Position numbers and translations under genes: made by a program. Shown here in pieces: positions 10,191-21,185 of a stretch of DNA of 64,000 nucleotides; the stretch's first letter is position 1; every line of letters starts with the position of its first letter. The stretch lies in the NCBI RefSeq assembly GCF_009833125.1, contig NZ_QRCC01000005.1:62001-126000 (forward strand), read 5' to 3'. The stretch is from Nitrosomonas sp. HPC101. Lineage in GTDB: Bacteria; Pseudomonadota; Gammaproteobacteria; Burkholderiales; Nitrosomonadaceae. A model generated the notes under the pieces. That model was not told where the DNA came from. It searched no databases and saw only the letters and a list, made by a program, of their open reading frames with translations.

Positions 10191-10337
10191 TTAAGGAATC
10201 TCTGCAAAACAATTTGTATCGCCATTCCTGTGTTAAAAGTCAGCCCAAAATGCTCATTTATTACATATAAACTCTGTTTTTTGCTGTCTTCTGCCTTGAG
10301 CTGACTGTTTCGCTAATGTTTTCAGGGGGCTCCTTAA
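10191..10337. repeat. MITE-like element, copy 1
   Basis: A 147-bp non-coding unit whose ends are imperfect inverted repeats: AAGGAATCTCTGCAAAAC at the left and GTTTTCAGGGGGCTCCTTA at the right, the whole being bounded by TTAAGGA/TCCTTAA. Its inner ~100 bp (from TGTTAAAAGTCAGCCCAAAA at about 10231) is closely similar to 44078-44175, the second copy in this window. Small size, terminal inverted repeats and no coding capacity fit a miniature transposable element mobilised in trans. It lies between the Rof-like and GST genes, both transcribed leftwards. Confidence 0.75.
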
Positions 10338-10442
10338 CTGAAAGAGCCTGCGACAGCGGTTAGAATCTGTTCGGGGTCAGGCATAAGCCGCGACGCTGGC
10401 ATATCGCTTCCTAAACATCGCGGAGATAATTATTTTAGCCGG

Positions 10443-11057
10443 TTAATTTGGAGCGACAGTGGTTTTGAATGATTGGCGCTCCGCCAGTTTGTCAGCTAAC
10501 CGGGCAAGATTGGGGTGAGTGTTTCGCCATTTAACTTCAGAGAAGCGTGCGTCCAGATAACCGAATGCGCAGCCGAGTGCGATATCCGCCAGGGTCATGG
10601 ATGCGCCCTCGCACCATGCACGATCCCCCAGATCTGCAGCCGCCGCCTGCAATCCCTGGTCAATTTTCTTCTGCTGGCGTTCGATCCATTCCTGGCTTTG
10701 CTGCGATTCCGGACGCTTTCGTTCAAGATAAATGGCCACGCAGGCATCAATGATGCCGTCAGCAAGCGCTTCCCAGCGTTTGACATGCAACCGTTCTGGT
10801 CCGGAAGCCGGGATAAACCTGCTTGAGCCGGTTCCACTCTGGCCGTCCAGATATTCAACGATTACACGAGAATCAAACAGAATGTAGCCATCATCCATAA
10901 TCAGGGCCGGTACCTTGCCGAGCGGGTTGATCTGGGCAACCTTGGTATCGGGGCTGAATGGCGGATCGTTGGTAAATTCGTGGTTGATCTCTTTTTCGGC
11001 GAGCATGATGCGCACCTTGCGTACGTACGGACTGGTCAGTGATCCAATAAGCTTCAT
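10443..11057 (-). CDS. glutathione S-transferase family protein
   Basis: 204 residues with the two-domain GST plan. The N-terminal thioredoxin-like domain has SPYVRKVRIMLAEK (likely glutathione-activating Ser at residue 9), the cis-Pro motif NPLGKVPAL (about 45-53) and the glutathione-binding FDSRVIVEYL. The alpha-helical C-terminal domain includes a conserved MTLADIALGCAFGYLD N-capping box. It resembles the YibF-type bacterial GSTs, which act in cytoplasmic thiol chemistry or detoxification; substrate is unknown. It is divergent from purB with a 118-bp shared upstream region. Confidence 0.9.
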   Translation of the reverse strand: MKLIGSLTSPYVRKVRIMLAEKEINHEFTNDPPFSPDTKVAQINPLGKVPALIMDDGYILFDSRVIVEYLDGQSGTGSSRFIPASGPERLHVKRWEALADGIIDACVAIYLERKRPESQQSQEWIERQQKKIDQGLQAAAADLGDRAWCEGASMTLADIALGCAFGYLDARFSEVKWRNTHPNLARLADKLAERQSFKTTVAPN

Positions 11058-11172
11058 TTTGCTGTCCTTTTGTTTTTGAATATTAATCTCATTTTATCCC
11101 AGCTCAGGGAGGATGGCGAGCTGTGTTAAAATGCGCGCTCACGCACCGTGAATGCCTGAATTTAAACATTAA

Positions 11173-12552
<1,380 letters not shown>

Positions 12553-12634
12553 TTCCAGGAAACTGATTTTCCGATTATCGCTACTCTTTACCTATTGAGA
12601 TTGGGCACAACACCAATGATTTTTTCGATTGGGG

Positions 12635-12663
12635 GTTGAAAAGCGAAATGTTGCCCCCAATAT
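12635..12663 (+). promoter_or_regulatory. putative sigma32 (heat-shock) promoter of grpE
   Basis: GTTGAAA at 12635-12641 and CCCCAATAT at 12655-12663 are separated by 13 bp and resemble the RpoH consensus (CTTGAAA, then CCCCATnT). The pair sits 27 bp before the grpE start. No CIRCE (HrcA) inverted repeat was seen, so sigma32 control is the simplest reading. Confidence 0.6.
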
Positions 12664-12689
12664 CACCGGCACCGTTATAGGAGAAGTCT

Positions 12690-13277
12690 ATGCAAGAGTC
12701 ACATAATCAGGAATCTATCGAAAAACAGAAGTTGCCGGAAGTGGAAGAGACGCTGGAAACACATCATTCCGGTGAATCAGCAGCACATCCAGAAAAAGCC
12801 GGGGAAGATATCCCTCTTGATTTAGAGCAGCAGTTGAAAGAAGCAGAGATAAGAGCGGCTGAACATCATGATGCCTGGCTGCGTGCCAAGGCGGAAACCG
12901 AGAATATCCGTAAGCGTGCACAAACGGATATTGCCAATGCACACAAATACGCTATCGATAGTTTTGCTACCCAGCTGCTGGCTGTGATGGACAGTCTGGA
13001 TGCTGCGCTGATTGTGGAGAATTCCACCATTGACAGTTTGAAGGATGGTGTGGAACTTACACGCAAACAGCTTGCGGCGATCTTCGAGAAATTCAGTATT
13101 CATACCATTAATCCACAGGGGGAAAAGTTCGATCCGCATCAGCATGAGGCGATGTGCACGGTGGAATCGGATGCGCCTCCCAACACAGTCACGCAAGTGA
13201 TGCAAAAGGGGTATGTGTTACATGAACGGGTTATCCGGCCTGCCATGGTTGCTGTTTCCAAAGCAAAGAGCTCTTGA
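12690..13277 (+). CDS. grpE: nucleotide exchange factor GrpE
   Basis: 195 residues. A charged, disordered N-terminus (about 1-45) leads into the long dimerising coiled coil (LEQQLKEAEIRAAEHHDAWL, then RAKAETENIRKRAQTDI) and a C-terminal beta domain that ends in a GrpE-typical pattern (GYVLHERVIRPAMVAVSK). GrpE accelerates ADP release from DnaK. A good Shine-Dalgarno (AGGAGAAG) precedes the ATG. It is first in the cluster grpE-dnaK-dnaJ and follows a sigma32-like promoter. Confidence 0.97.
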   Translation: MQESHNQESIEKQKLPEVEETLETHHSGESAAHPEKAGEDIPLDLEQQLKEAEIRAAEHHDAWLRAKAETENIRKRAQTDIANAHKYAIDSFATQLLAVMDSLDAALIVENSTIDSLKDGVELTRKQLAAIFEKFSIHTINPQGEKFDPHQHEAMCTVESDAPPNTVTQVMQKGYVLHERVIRPAMVAVSKAKSS

Positions 13278-13340
13278 GATTTTCAGGAAAACCCTTATTT
13301 CATGTTGGCAGGATAAATTTCAACTTTTAAAGGACATACT

Positions 13341-15281
13341 ATGGCAAAAATAATTGGCATTGACCTGGGAACGACCAACTCGTGCGTTGCCGTCATGGAG
13401 AACAACAAGCCCAAGGTCATCGAGAATGCTGAAGGCACGAGAACGACCCCGTCGATTGTGGCCTATGCAGAAGATAATGAAGTTCTAGTGGGTGCATCTG
13501 CCAAGCGTCAGGCAGTCACCAACCCGGAAAATACCTTGTTCGCTATCAAACGGCTGATTGGTCGCCGGTTTGATGAAGAAGTGGTGCAGAAGGATATCAG
13601 TGTCACGCCTTATAAGATCGTGCGTGCTGATAACAATGACGCATGGATAGAAGCACGCGGCAGGAAAATCGCTCCGCCGGAAGTTTCTGCGCAAGTGCTG
13701 ATGAAGATGAAAAAAACGGCAGAGGATTATCTGGGCGAATCGGTCACGGAAGCAGTTATTACCGTTCCGGCGTATTTCAACGATTCTCAGCGACAGGCCA
13801 CCAAGGATGCAGGCCGTATTGCGGGACTGGAAGTCAAGCGCATTATCAATGAGCCTACTGCGGCAGCGCTTGCGTTCGGACTGGACAAGAAAGAGGGTGA
13901 TCGCAAAATTGCGGTATATGATCTGGGGGGCGGTACGTTTGATATTTCGATCATCGAAATTGCAGAAATCGAAGGTGAACATCAGTTCGAGGTACTGGCA
14001 ACCAATGGCGATACTTTTCTGGGAGGTGAGGATTTTGATTCCAGCGTGATTGGTTATCTGGTAGAAGAATTCAGGAAAGAGAGTGGTATTGACCTGAAAA
14101 AAGACATGCTGGCACTGCAGCGGCTCAAGGATGCAGCAGAAAAGGCCAAAATTGAACTGTCTTCCAGTCAGCAGACCGAAGTCAACCTGCCTTATATCAC
14201 AGCAGATGCTTCGGGCCCCAAGCACCTGGCAATCAAGATCACACGCGCCAAGCTGGAAAGTCTGGTTGAAGAGCTGATCGAACGTACCGCAGGCCCTTGC
14301 CGGACCGCGCTTAAAGATGCGGGTTTATCCGTTTCCGACATTGATGACGTCATTCTGGTCGGCGGGCAGACCCGTATGCCGAAAGTTCAGGATAAGGTCA
14401 AGGAGATCTTTGGAAAAGAGCCGCGCAAAGATGTTAATCCTGACGAGGCAGTTGCGATTGGTGCTGCGATTCAGGGTGGGGTACTGCAGGGTGATGTTAA
14501 GGACGTGCTGTTGCTGGATGTTACACCATTGTCATTAGGAATCGAGACGTTGGGCGGTGTTATGACCAAGCTGATCCAGAAAAACACGACTATCCCGACC
14601 AAGGCCCAGCAGGTGTTTTCAACGGCCGATGATAGTCAGACAGCAGTTACTATTCACGTATTGCAGGGCGAACGGGAAATGGCATCCGGCAACAAAAGTC
14701 TGGGCCAGTTCAACCTGACCGATATTCCACCGGCACCGCGTGGCATGCCGCAAATTGAAGTAACTTTTGATATTGATGCTAACGGGATTCTGCATGTGTC
14801 GGCCAAGGATAAGGCAACCGGCAAGGAGAACAAGATCAAGATCCAGGCAAGTTCCGGGCTGTCTGAAGATGAGATCCAGAAAATGGTAAAAGACGCTGAA
14901 ACGCATGCGGAAGAAGATAAAAAAGCGCTGGAGCTGGTTAATAGCCGCAACCAGTGCGATGCCATGATTCATTCAGTCAGAAAATCACTGACTGAATACG
15001 GTGATAAGTTGGAGGGGGATGAAAAGTCCAAGATCGAGGTGGCGTTGAAAGATGCCGAGGAAGCACTCAAGTCCGGAGACAAGCAGGCGATTGATGCGAA
15101 AACACAGGAATTGACCGAAGCTTCGCACAAACTGGCTGAGAAAATGTATGCCCAGGAACAGGCCCAGGCGGGTCAGCAAGCAGGTGCGAATGCTGGATCA
15201 GCTTCTGATCAATCTGGAGAGAAGCCGGTCGAAGGTGAAGTCGTTGATGCCGAATTTGAGGAAGTCAAGGATAAAAAATGA
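13341..15281 (+). CDS. dnaK: molecular chaperone DnaK (Hsp70)
   Basis: 646 residues. The actin-like ATPase domain starts with [15 protein letters not shown] and includes [33 protein letters not shown] and [12 protein letters not shown]. The interdomain linker ([15 protein letters not shown]) precedes the substrate-binding beta domain, and the tail is Gln/Ala/Gly rich and ends in an acidic EFEEVKDKK. It binds exposed hydrophobic segments in an ATP-driven cycle with DnaJ and GrpE. Spacing of 63 bp from grpE and a clear AAGGA site fit co-transcription. Confidence 0.98.
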   Translation: MAKIIGIDLGTTNSCVAVMENNKPKVIENAEGTRTTPSIVAYAEDNEVLVGASAKRQAVTNPENTLFAIKRLIGRRFDEEVVQKDISVTPYKIVRADNNDAWIEARGRKIAPPEVSAQVLMKMKKTAEDYLGESVTEAVITVPAYFNDSQRQATKDAGRIAGLEVKRIINEPTAAALAFGLDKKEGDRKIAVYDLGGGTFDISIIEIAEIEGEHQFEVLATNGDTFLGGEDFDSSVIGYLVEEFRKESGIDLKKDMLALQRLKDAAEKAKIELSSSQQTEVNLPYITADASGPKHLAIKITRAKLESLVEELIERTAGPCRTALKDAGLSVSDIDDVILVGGQTRMPKVQDKVKEIFGKEPRKDVNPDEAVAIGAAIQGGVLQGDVKDVLLLDVTPLSLGIETLGGVMTKLIQKNTTIPTKAQQVFSTADDSQTAVTIHVLQGEREMASGNKSLGQFNLTDIPPAPRGMPQIEVTFDIDANGILHVSAKDKATGKENKIKIQASSGLSEDEIQKMVKDAETHAEEDKKALELVNSRNQCDAMIHSVRKSLTEYGDKLEGDEKSKIEVALKDAEEALKSGDKQAIDAKTQELTEASHKLAEKMYAQEQAQAGQQAGANAGSASDQSGEKPVEGEVVDAEFEEVKDKK

Positions 15282-15335
15282 TTCCCTGCAGGGTTGATGC
15301 GAAATTTGCATAGTGGTCGCTCGTATTGAAAAGAT

Positions 15336-15383
15336 ACGCAGAGAAAGGAGGAAGTAACATATTTACTCTGATCTCTGCGTTTT
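15336..15383 (+). terminator. hairpin between dnaK and dnaJ (possible attenuator/processing site)
   Basis: A perfect 9-bp stem, ACGCAGAGA (15336-15344) with TCTCTGCGT (15372-15380), followed by TTT. The loop carries an inner 5-bp AGTAA/TTACT stem and a Shine-Dalgarno-like GGAGG. It could be a partial terminator or RNA-processing site that lowers dnaJ relative to dnaK. Confidence 0.5.
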
Positions 15384-15455
15384 ACATCCTTTATTAATGA
15401 ATCTTTTATCAAATTGCTGGAGTAACCGGCCGATTTCTGCCGGCAGGAATGTTTT

Positions 15456-16565
15456 ATGAGTCAACGTGATTATTATGAGGTGCTCGGCGTTGGTCGAGAT
15501 GTAGACGAAAGCGAGCTGAAGAAGGTATACCGCAAGCTGGCGATGAAATATCATCCTGATCGGAATGCGGGTGACGCTAAGGCGGAAGAGCGATTCAAGG
15601 AAATCAAGGAAGCCTATGAAGTCTTGTCTGATCCTGGCAAACGCGCGGCCTACGACCAGTTTGGACATGCTGGTTTGAATGGTGGGGTGGGTGGAGCAGG
15701 GGCACAGGGGTTCAGTGATGCCTTCAGCGATATTTTCAGTGATTTTTTCGGTATGCGTGGCGGTGGACGCGCTAGCGTCCACCGCGGAGCCGATTTGCGT
15801 TACAACCTTGAGATTACGCTGGAGCAGGCAGCACGAGGTGCAGAAACCAAAATACGTATTCCCAGACAGGAGGTATGTGATACCTGTCATGGCAGCGGTG
15901 CAAAGCCCGGGACTTCACCCAAAACCTGCCCGACTTGTAATGGACATGGCCAGGTCCGGATGCAACAGGGTTTCTTCTCGATCCAGCAAACTTGTTCGCA
16001 TTGTCATGGCAGTGGCAAGGTCGTATCTGATCCTTGCACGGATTGTCATGGAGCAGGGCGGGTCAAGCGCCATAAAACTCTGTCTGTCAGGATTCCGGCC
16101 GGAGTGGATGAAGGCGATAGCATCCGGTTAACGGGTGAGGGAGAGGCAGGTGCGAGCGGCGGGCCGGCGGGTGATCTGTATGTTGTCATTCATCTTGCCA
16201 GTCACCCTGTTTTTCAGAGAGAAGGGAACCATTTACATTGTGAGATCCCGATCAGCTTTACTGTGGCAGCGTTGGGAGGGGAAATCGAAGTACCCACACT
16301 GGATGGGCATGCGCGTATCAAGGTGCCACCCGGAACCCAGACCGGTAAAATTTTCCGGTTACGCAGTAAAGGAATAACCGGGGTACGCAATCAATCGACG
16401 GGTGATCTGCTCTGTCATGTTGCAGTGGAGACGCCTGTTAATCTGACTTCGCGCCAGAAAGAATTGCTGGAAGAATTTGAATCCATCAGTCAGGAAGATG
16501 GCTCATTGCATCATCCGCGTGCCAAGTCCTGGATGGAGAAGGCACGTGCGTTTTTCACCGAATGA
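15456..16565 (+). CDS. dnaJ: chaperone DnaJ (Hsp40)
   Basis: 369 residues. The J domain (about 4-70) has the HPD motif in [11 protein letters not shown], followed by a Gly/Phe-rich linker. The zinc domain shows all four CxxCxGxG repeats ([32 protein letters not shown], about residues 145-210). The C-terminal peptide-binding domains are complete. DnaJ delivers substrates to DnaK and triggers ATP hydrolysis. It is third in the heat-shock cluster, 174 bp after dnaK with a stable hairpin between. Confidence 0.98.
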   Translation: MSQRDYYEVLGVGRDVDESELKKVYRKLAMKYHPDRNAGDAKAEERFKEIKEAYEVLSDPGKRAAYDQFGHAGLNGGVGGAGAQGFSDAFSDIFSDFFGMRGGGRASVHRGADLRYNLEITLEQAARGAETKIRIPRQEVCDTCHGSGAKPGTSPKTCPTCNGHGQVRMQQGFFSIQQTCSHCHGSGKVVSDPCTDCHGAGRVKRHKTLSVRIPAGVDEGDSIRLTGEGEAGASGGPAGDLYVVIHLASHPVFQREGNHLHCEIPISFTVAALGGEIEVPTLDGHARIKVPPGTQTGKIFRLRSKGITGVRNQSTGDLLCHVAVETPVNLTSRQKELLEEFESISQEDGSLHHPRAKSWMEKARAFFTE

Positions 16566-16647
16566 GATAACCCAGTGGCAGTTTTATCCTATTGTCTATT
16601 GTTATTTCCTGATTACAGTAGATTTGTCAGATAGCTGGGATTTATTG

Positions 16648-19600
16648 CTAACTGGGTGTAATTTTGATTCCTTCTTCCGCGAAATGCTGGTTGATTAACA
16701 TATGCAGTTCATGCTGTAGTTTCATCCTGTCTGACAATTGTCCGGTGAATACCCGTAACTCGAAGTTCAGTGAAGTGGCGCCAAACTCGAGGAGCAATGC
16801 AGCGGGCTCTGGATCACGCAGTACCAGCGGGTGGTCATGTGCGATTTTCAATAGCAGTGCGCGTGCCTTGTCGCAATCTGAACGATAGGTAATGCCTACC
16901 GGGATTACTATGCGTGTAATCTGATCACTCAACGTCCAGTTGGTTAATTGTTGCGTAATGAATATCTTGTTAGGTACGATCACTTCCTTGCGATCACCGT
17001 CGATCAAGGTTGTGGCACGAATGTGAATCTTGCTGACCGTACCGCTGATATTGTTCAGCGTAATCACATCCCCGATTCTGATAGGGCGCTCAAACAGCAG
17101 AATCAGTCCGGATACGAAGTTGGCGAACACTTCCTGCAAGCCGAAGCCCAGTCCGACACTCAATGCGGCAACCAGCCATTGAATATTTGACCACTCCATT
17201 CCCAGTTTCTGCAGCGTTATCATGAGTCCGATGATCACGATTGTGTATCGGAGCAGGGTGGTCATGGCATAGCCTGTACCGGGGTTGAGCGATAGATGGC
17301 GCAGTACCAGCAGCTCCAGCGTGCCGGGCAGGTTATGCGCGGCAATCATGGAAAGGCTCAGAATAATAATCGCAACCAGTAATGTTTTCAATGTGATGGG
17401 CTGCAGAATGACTTCACCATCGATTTCTACTGATGTGCGCCAGATCGTGATTTTCTCCAGAAAGCTGAATGCTGGCAGTACATCGACCCAGATCAATCCA
17501 AGTCCGGTAATCAGCAATGCCCAGACACTGATTTTCAGGACGGTTGCGGATTGCTTACTGATTGTTTTGACATCAATATAGTTATCGTCCAGCAGATCGG
17601 TTTCGCTTTTGCCGGATGCCGCGCGTTGCGCCTGTATTTCCTCTCGTTTCTCAATTGCCCGTTCAAATGCGATCTGGCGCTGAATGATCAACAGACTGCG
17701 AAAACCTGTGAAAAAGACCAGGGCGCACAATACAGCCCAGGCGATTGACTGAAATATCAGCAGATATTGATAAATTGCTGCAAAGTAGTAACCGATTGCC
17801 GCCATGGCAATCATGCTAATTTGTATGATGAAAAAGAGAGACATCCAGAATGCAGGGTGGAGAACGAGCTTGAATGATTCACCCTGGTAGAGTGCCTTGC
17901 CTGAACGGGTAAGTGCCATCCAGCTGGATGCAAATATTGCAAGTGCCAGACACAGCAATATGAAAGCAAGTCGGCCAAAGCCATTACGAACCAGATCATC
18001 ATCCAGAGCATCGGTGAATGCAATCATGATACTTAATACAGCGACGACGGGCGCAAAGTGTCGAACGTCCTGGTACATTTTGTGAACAAGTTTTTCAGCA
18101 CATTTGAGCTGCCCGATCAACATGCCTTCCGGGTGAAGCAAAAGCAGCAGGAACACCCATACGAACATTGCAATAGCGGCTGCCTGAAAGCTGACCGAGA
18201 ATGCATGGCCAATTTCTGTATTGACGCTGTATCGCAAAACTAAGGCTGACAACTGGAAAGGCAGGTAAGCACATCCCGCCAGGAAAAAAGTGGATAGCAG
18301 CATCCCTACGGGATATAACAGTCTGTCCTGATTAACCCGGCCTCGCAAATTGTTTCCAGTCTGGATCCAGGTGTAGTAGACCGGCCAGTAGGTGTGCCGG
18401 AAAATAATGAATATTAATGTGAATAGCGTAAAAATAATGGCAATATTTTTCCAGGTTGCATTGACTGTTTTTTCAATCGCAGCCTGTATTTTGCGTGAAG
18501 CCATCCAGTTCATGGCATCCTGAATGTTCTGTACGATATCCATGGAAATGGGTTCCGCATTGCGTGTCAGCAGCAGATTTTCTTTCAGCAACAGCTGGTG
18601 TTGACCAATTTTCTCGACAAGCTGCTGTTGAACCGTGAGATGAAGTTGTAATTCCTTGATATAGCCGTGCAGCACCTGGATAAGCTGATCGGCCATTTGT
18701 TCTCGGGATTGCTTTAATTCATAAAATGCATTGGTAAGCTGCTGATAAGCAGGAGTATTGTTGGGTGGTAAATCTTCGTCGTTCATTTTTTGTTTGAAAT
18801 AGCCGCGTTCATTCATCATTTGCAGCTTTTCCTGCTCAAACTGGAACAGCTCCAGTTTGGCGTTGCTCAGCGCTCTTTCGGTTTGTGCTACGGCCGGTTC
18901 AATCATGATTTCCTTGAACTGCTTTCTGACTTCCGTTCCCAGCGCGGTGTCTTCTCCCTTGAGTTCAAGCCGCTGCTGCAGCGCCGTATAGCTTTGTGTG
19001 ACGAGAGCAAGACGTTTTTCATCATTCGTTTTCTGATTGACCAGTTGGGAGGAAAGCTCAGCATAACTGCTGAGTTTTTTGGCCAATGACTGGTTATCCT
19101 GAGCAAGTTTCTTCAACCCCAGGTATTGCCATTCCTTTTCGACCAGTAATTGCTGGGATTTTTCAACTACCTGTTCAGTTTCAACTCGTTTTTTCTGGCT
19201 GATTTCTTCTGCTAATCTTTCAGCTTCCTGCTCCAGCGCTTGAATCCCGGGAATCAGCGTAAGTTTTTCCTGCAATGAGGCTGCTTCAATAGCATTGGGC
19301 AATACCAGAGATTCCAGCTCCAGCATGCGTGTTTTGTCGGTGAGTGCCTGTAACTGGGCATCCTGATAATTTGCCAGTGCATTCAGTATTTTTTTATCAG
19401 TCGTTTTCTGCGTTTCGGCAGGGGTTTCCGCCAGTTCTGCCCGCAAGGTTCCGACTGATGCAAGCTCCTCGCGAACAGTGACTGCGCGCTGTCGCAGTTT
19501 AGTGATTTCGGCAGCAAGTTTTTGCTGTTGATTTTGCAGATTGGACAGATCAGCTTGCGCGGCAACATAGCGCTGTTCCAGCGCCTCCAGCGGCAATTTG

Positions 19601-19932
19601 GCCAGCTTGTCCAGCGTAGTGGTAGCTGTTCCGGTAGATGTCTCGTTTCTTTTAAGTTTCTCCAGTTGTTGCAGTTGTTTTGGGTACTGCTCCAGCTGTC
19701 GGGAGTAATTTGCAGTTTTTTTCAGATACTCCTGATGATCGAGTAATACCTGTTGATGGTCATTGTAAATCTCACGCAGACGCTTTTTTTGTGGTGTCTC
19801 TTCGCCGTTGCCCAGCACGCCGAGTTTTGTCTGGATCGCCTGAAGCTCCTCATCCAGCTCGCTGGCGTGGCCGTATCCGCTGCCAATTGTGACCAAGAGT
19901 AAGAAAACGGTAATGCGAAGCAATCTGTTCAT
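16648..19932 (-). CDS. large mechanosensitive channel, MscK/MscM (KefA/YjeP) type
   Basis: 1,094 residues. Signal peptide (MNRLLRITVFLLLVTIGSG...), then about 450 residues of periplasmic coiled coil rich in Gln/Glu/Leu, then about eleven membrane segments (residues ~490-960), then an MscS pore and cytoplasmic vestibule. The pore region reads LSVGLGFGLQEVFANFVSG, and the beta domain follows (IRIGDVITLNNISGTVSKI). Such channels open under membrane tension and release solutes in hypo-osmotic shock. Length matches E. coli MscK (1,120) and MscM (1,107); the sequence alone does not separate them. Divergent from galU across 174 bp. Confidence 0.92.
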   Translation of the reverse strand: MNRLLRITVFLLLVTIGSGYGHASELDEELQAIQTKLGVLGNGEETPQKKRLREIYNDHQQVLLDHQEYLKKTANYSRQLEQYPKQLQQLEKLKRNETSTGTATTTLDKLAKLPLEALEQRYVAAQADLSNLQNQQQKLAAEITKLRQRAVTVREELASVGTLRAELAETPAETQKTTDKKILNALANYQDAQLQALTDKTRMLELESLVLPNAIEAASLQEKLTLIPGIQALEQEAERLAEEISQKKRVETEQVVEKSQQLLVEKEWQYLGLKKLAQDNQSLAKKLSSYAELSSQLVNQKTNDEKRLALVTQSYTALQQRLELKGEDTALGTEVRKQFKEIMIEPAVAQTERALSNAKLELFQFEQEKLQMMNERGYFKQKMNDEDLPPNNTPAYQQLTNAFYELKQSREQMADQLIQVLHGYIKELQLHLTVQQQLVEKIGQHQLLLKENLLLTRNAEPISMDIVQNIQDAMNWMASRKIQAAIEKTVNATWKNIAIIFTLFTLIFIIFRHTYWPVYYTWIQTGNNLRGRVNQDRLLYPVGMLLSTFFLAGCAYLPFQLSALVLRYSVNTEIGHAFSVSFQAAAIAMFVWVFLLLLLHPEGMLIGQLKCAEKLVHKMYQDVRHFAPVVAVLSIMIAFTDALDDDLVRNGFGRLAFILLCLALAIFASSWMALTRSGKALYQGESFKLVLHPAFWMSLFFIIQISMIAMAAIGYYFAAIYQYLLIFQSIAWAVLCALVFFTGFRSLLIIQRQIAFERAIEKREEIQAQRAASGKSETDLLDDNYIDVKTISKQSATVLKISVWALLITGLGLIWVDVLPAFSFLEKITIWRTSVEIDGEVILQPITLKTLLVAIIILSLSMIAAHNLPGTLELLVLRHLSLNPGTGYAMTTLLRYTIVIIGLMITLQKLGMEWSNIQWLVAALSVGLGFGLQEVFANFVSGLILLFERPIRIGDVITLNNISGTVSKIHIRATTLIDGDRKEVIVPNKIFITQQLTNWTLSDQITRIVIPVGITYRSDCDKARALLLKIAHDHPLVLRDPEPAALLLEFGATSLNFELRVFTGQLSDRMKLQHELHMLINQHFAEEGIKITPS

Positions 19933-20106
19933 GTGTCAATCATAATGAGAAAAATCGGTTTTCTGAATGGTGAATGAGTATGAGGTTGCATCAGCCTTTC
20001 TGTAAACAGCCTGCGCACTCACTGTGTAATTATGCCGGTTTCATCATAGAAAAATCAGTGTTGATCGGGTATCCTTGTCTGCATCTGAACAAAATAATCT
20101 TCTGTC

Positions 20107-20985
20107 ATGAATCTGGTGAAAAAAGCTGTATTTCCGATTGCGGGGCTTGGCACCCGCTTCCTGCCTGCGACCAAGGCATCTGCCAAAGAGATGCTGCCCG
20201 TAGTGGACAAGCCGCTTATTCAGTATGCGGTGGAGGAGGCATATGCTGCCGGAATCCGGCATATGATTTTTGTGACGGGACGTACCAAGCGTAGCGTTGA
20301 AGATCATTTCGATACTGCCTATGAACTGGAAAACGAGCTGGAGCTGGCTGGCAAAACCGTGTTGCTGGATGTCGCACGCAGCATTGCCCCTGATGACATG
20401 GTTTGCACTTATGTGCGCCAATCTCGTGCAATGGGGCTTGGCCATGCGGTATTGTGTTCAAAAGAACTGGTTGGGAATGAACCCTTTGCGGTATTACTTG
20501 CTGATGATCTCATGATCGGAGAACCTGCGGTAATCGCGCAAATGGTCGAGCAGTTTTCCAGAAGGCAAGCTAGTATCCTTGCTGTTCAGGATGTGCCGCG
20601 TGAACATACCAGGCGTTATGGCATCGTCAGTGGCCAGAGCGTGATGCCGGATCTTGTGGATGTTAACGGAATTATTGAGAAGCCTGCTTCAGATGTTGCA
20701 CCCACGACGCTGGCCGTTGCTGGTCGCTATGTTCTGACCCCCGGTATTTTCAGGGAACTGGAAAACATGCCGCGTGGTGTGGGGGGAGAGATCCAGCTTA
20801 CTGACGGCATTGCCCGGCTCCTGCAGCACGAAAAAGTTTTTGCTTATCGCTACAAGGGGATTCGTTATGATTGCGGAAGTAAGCTGGGATTTTTGCAGGC
20901 CACTGTGGACTTGGGTGAACTTCACGCTGAAGTGGGTGACGAATTTTCGGCATGGCTGCAGCAACGTGGTGTGCGGGACAACTGA
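20107..20985 (+). CDS. galU: UTP--glucose-1-phosphate uridylyltransferase
   Basis: 292 residues, normal GalU length. The nucleotide-binding start is [20 protein letters not shown], followed by [16 protein letters not shown]; later motifs include [10 protein letters not shown] and the sugar-binding EKP in GIIEKPA. It makes UDP-glucose from UTP and glucose-1-phosphate. UDP-glucose is the donor for glycogen, surface polysaccharides and the cyclic glucan synthase at 1-7985. It appears to be a single-gene unit, divergent from the mechanosensitive channel gene. Confidence 0.97.
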   Translation: MNLVKKAVFPIAGLGTRFLPATKASAKEMLPVVDKPLIQYAVEEAYAAGIRHMIFVTGRTKRSVEDHFDTAYELENELELAGKTVLLDVARSIAPDDMVCTYVRQSRAMGLGHAVLCSKELVGNEPFAVLLADDLMIGEPAVIAQMVEQFSRRQASILAVQDVPREHTRRYGIVSGQSVMPDLVDVNGIIEKPASDVAPTTLAVAGRYVLTPGIFRELENMPRGVGGEIQLTDGIARLLQHEKVFAYRYKGIRYDCGSKLGFLQATVDLGELHAEVGDEFSAWLQQRGVRDN

Positions 20986-21185
20986 TCATTTGAGACGGCT
21001 CCGGGGGCTGTTGCTAAACGATGCCTGATATTTTATGTCTTAATCAAGGGTTTATATCGCAGGCAAGTTTCTACAGTTTCATGATGTTGAGATTCATTTA
21101 AAATTTAGTTGTGCGGGATGCAGTGCATGGAGCATAACCATAGCAATTTATTTCTGAAACTTTTCTGAACTATCAAGGAATTCTT

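Noticed and set aside
13485-14225. Minus-strand open frame of 246 codons
   Set aside because: Antisense shadow of dnaK; such antisense frames are common opposite dnaK because of codon bias.
16567-16656. Distant complementary pieces ACCCAGT and ACTGGGT after dnaJ
   Set aside because: The loop would be about 75 nt and there is no T-run, so it is not a convincing terminator.
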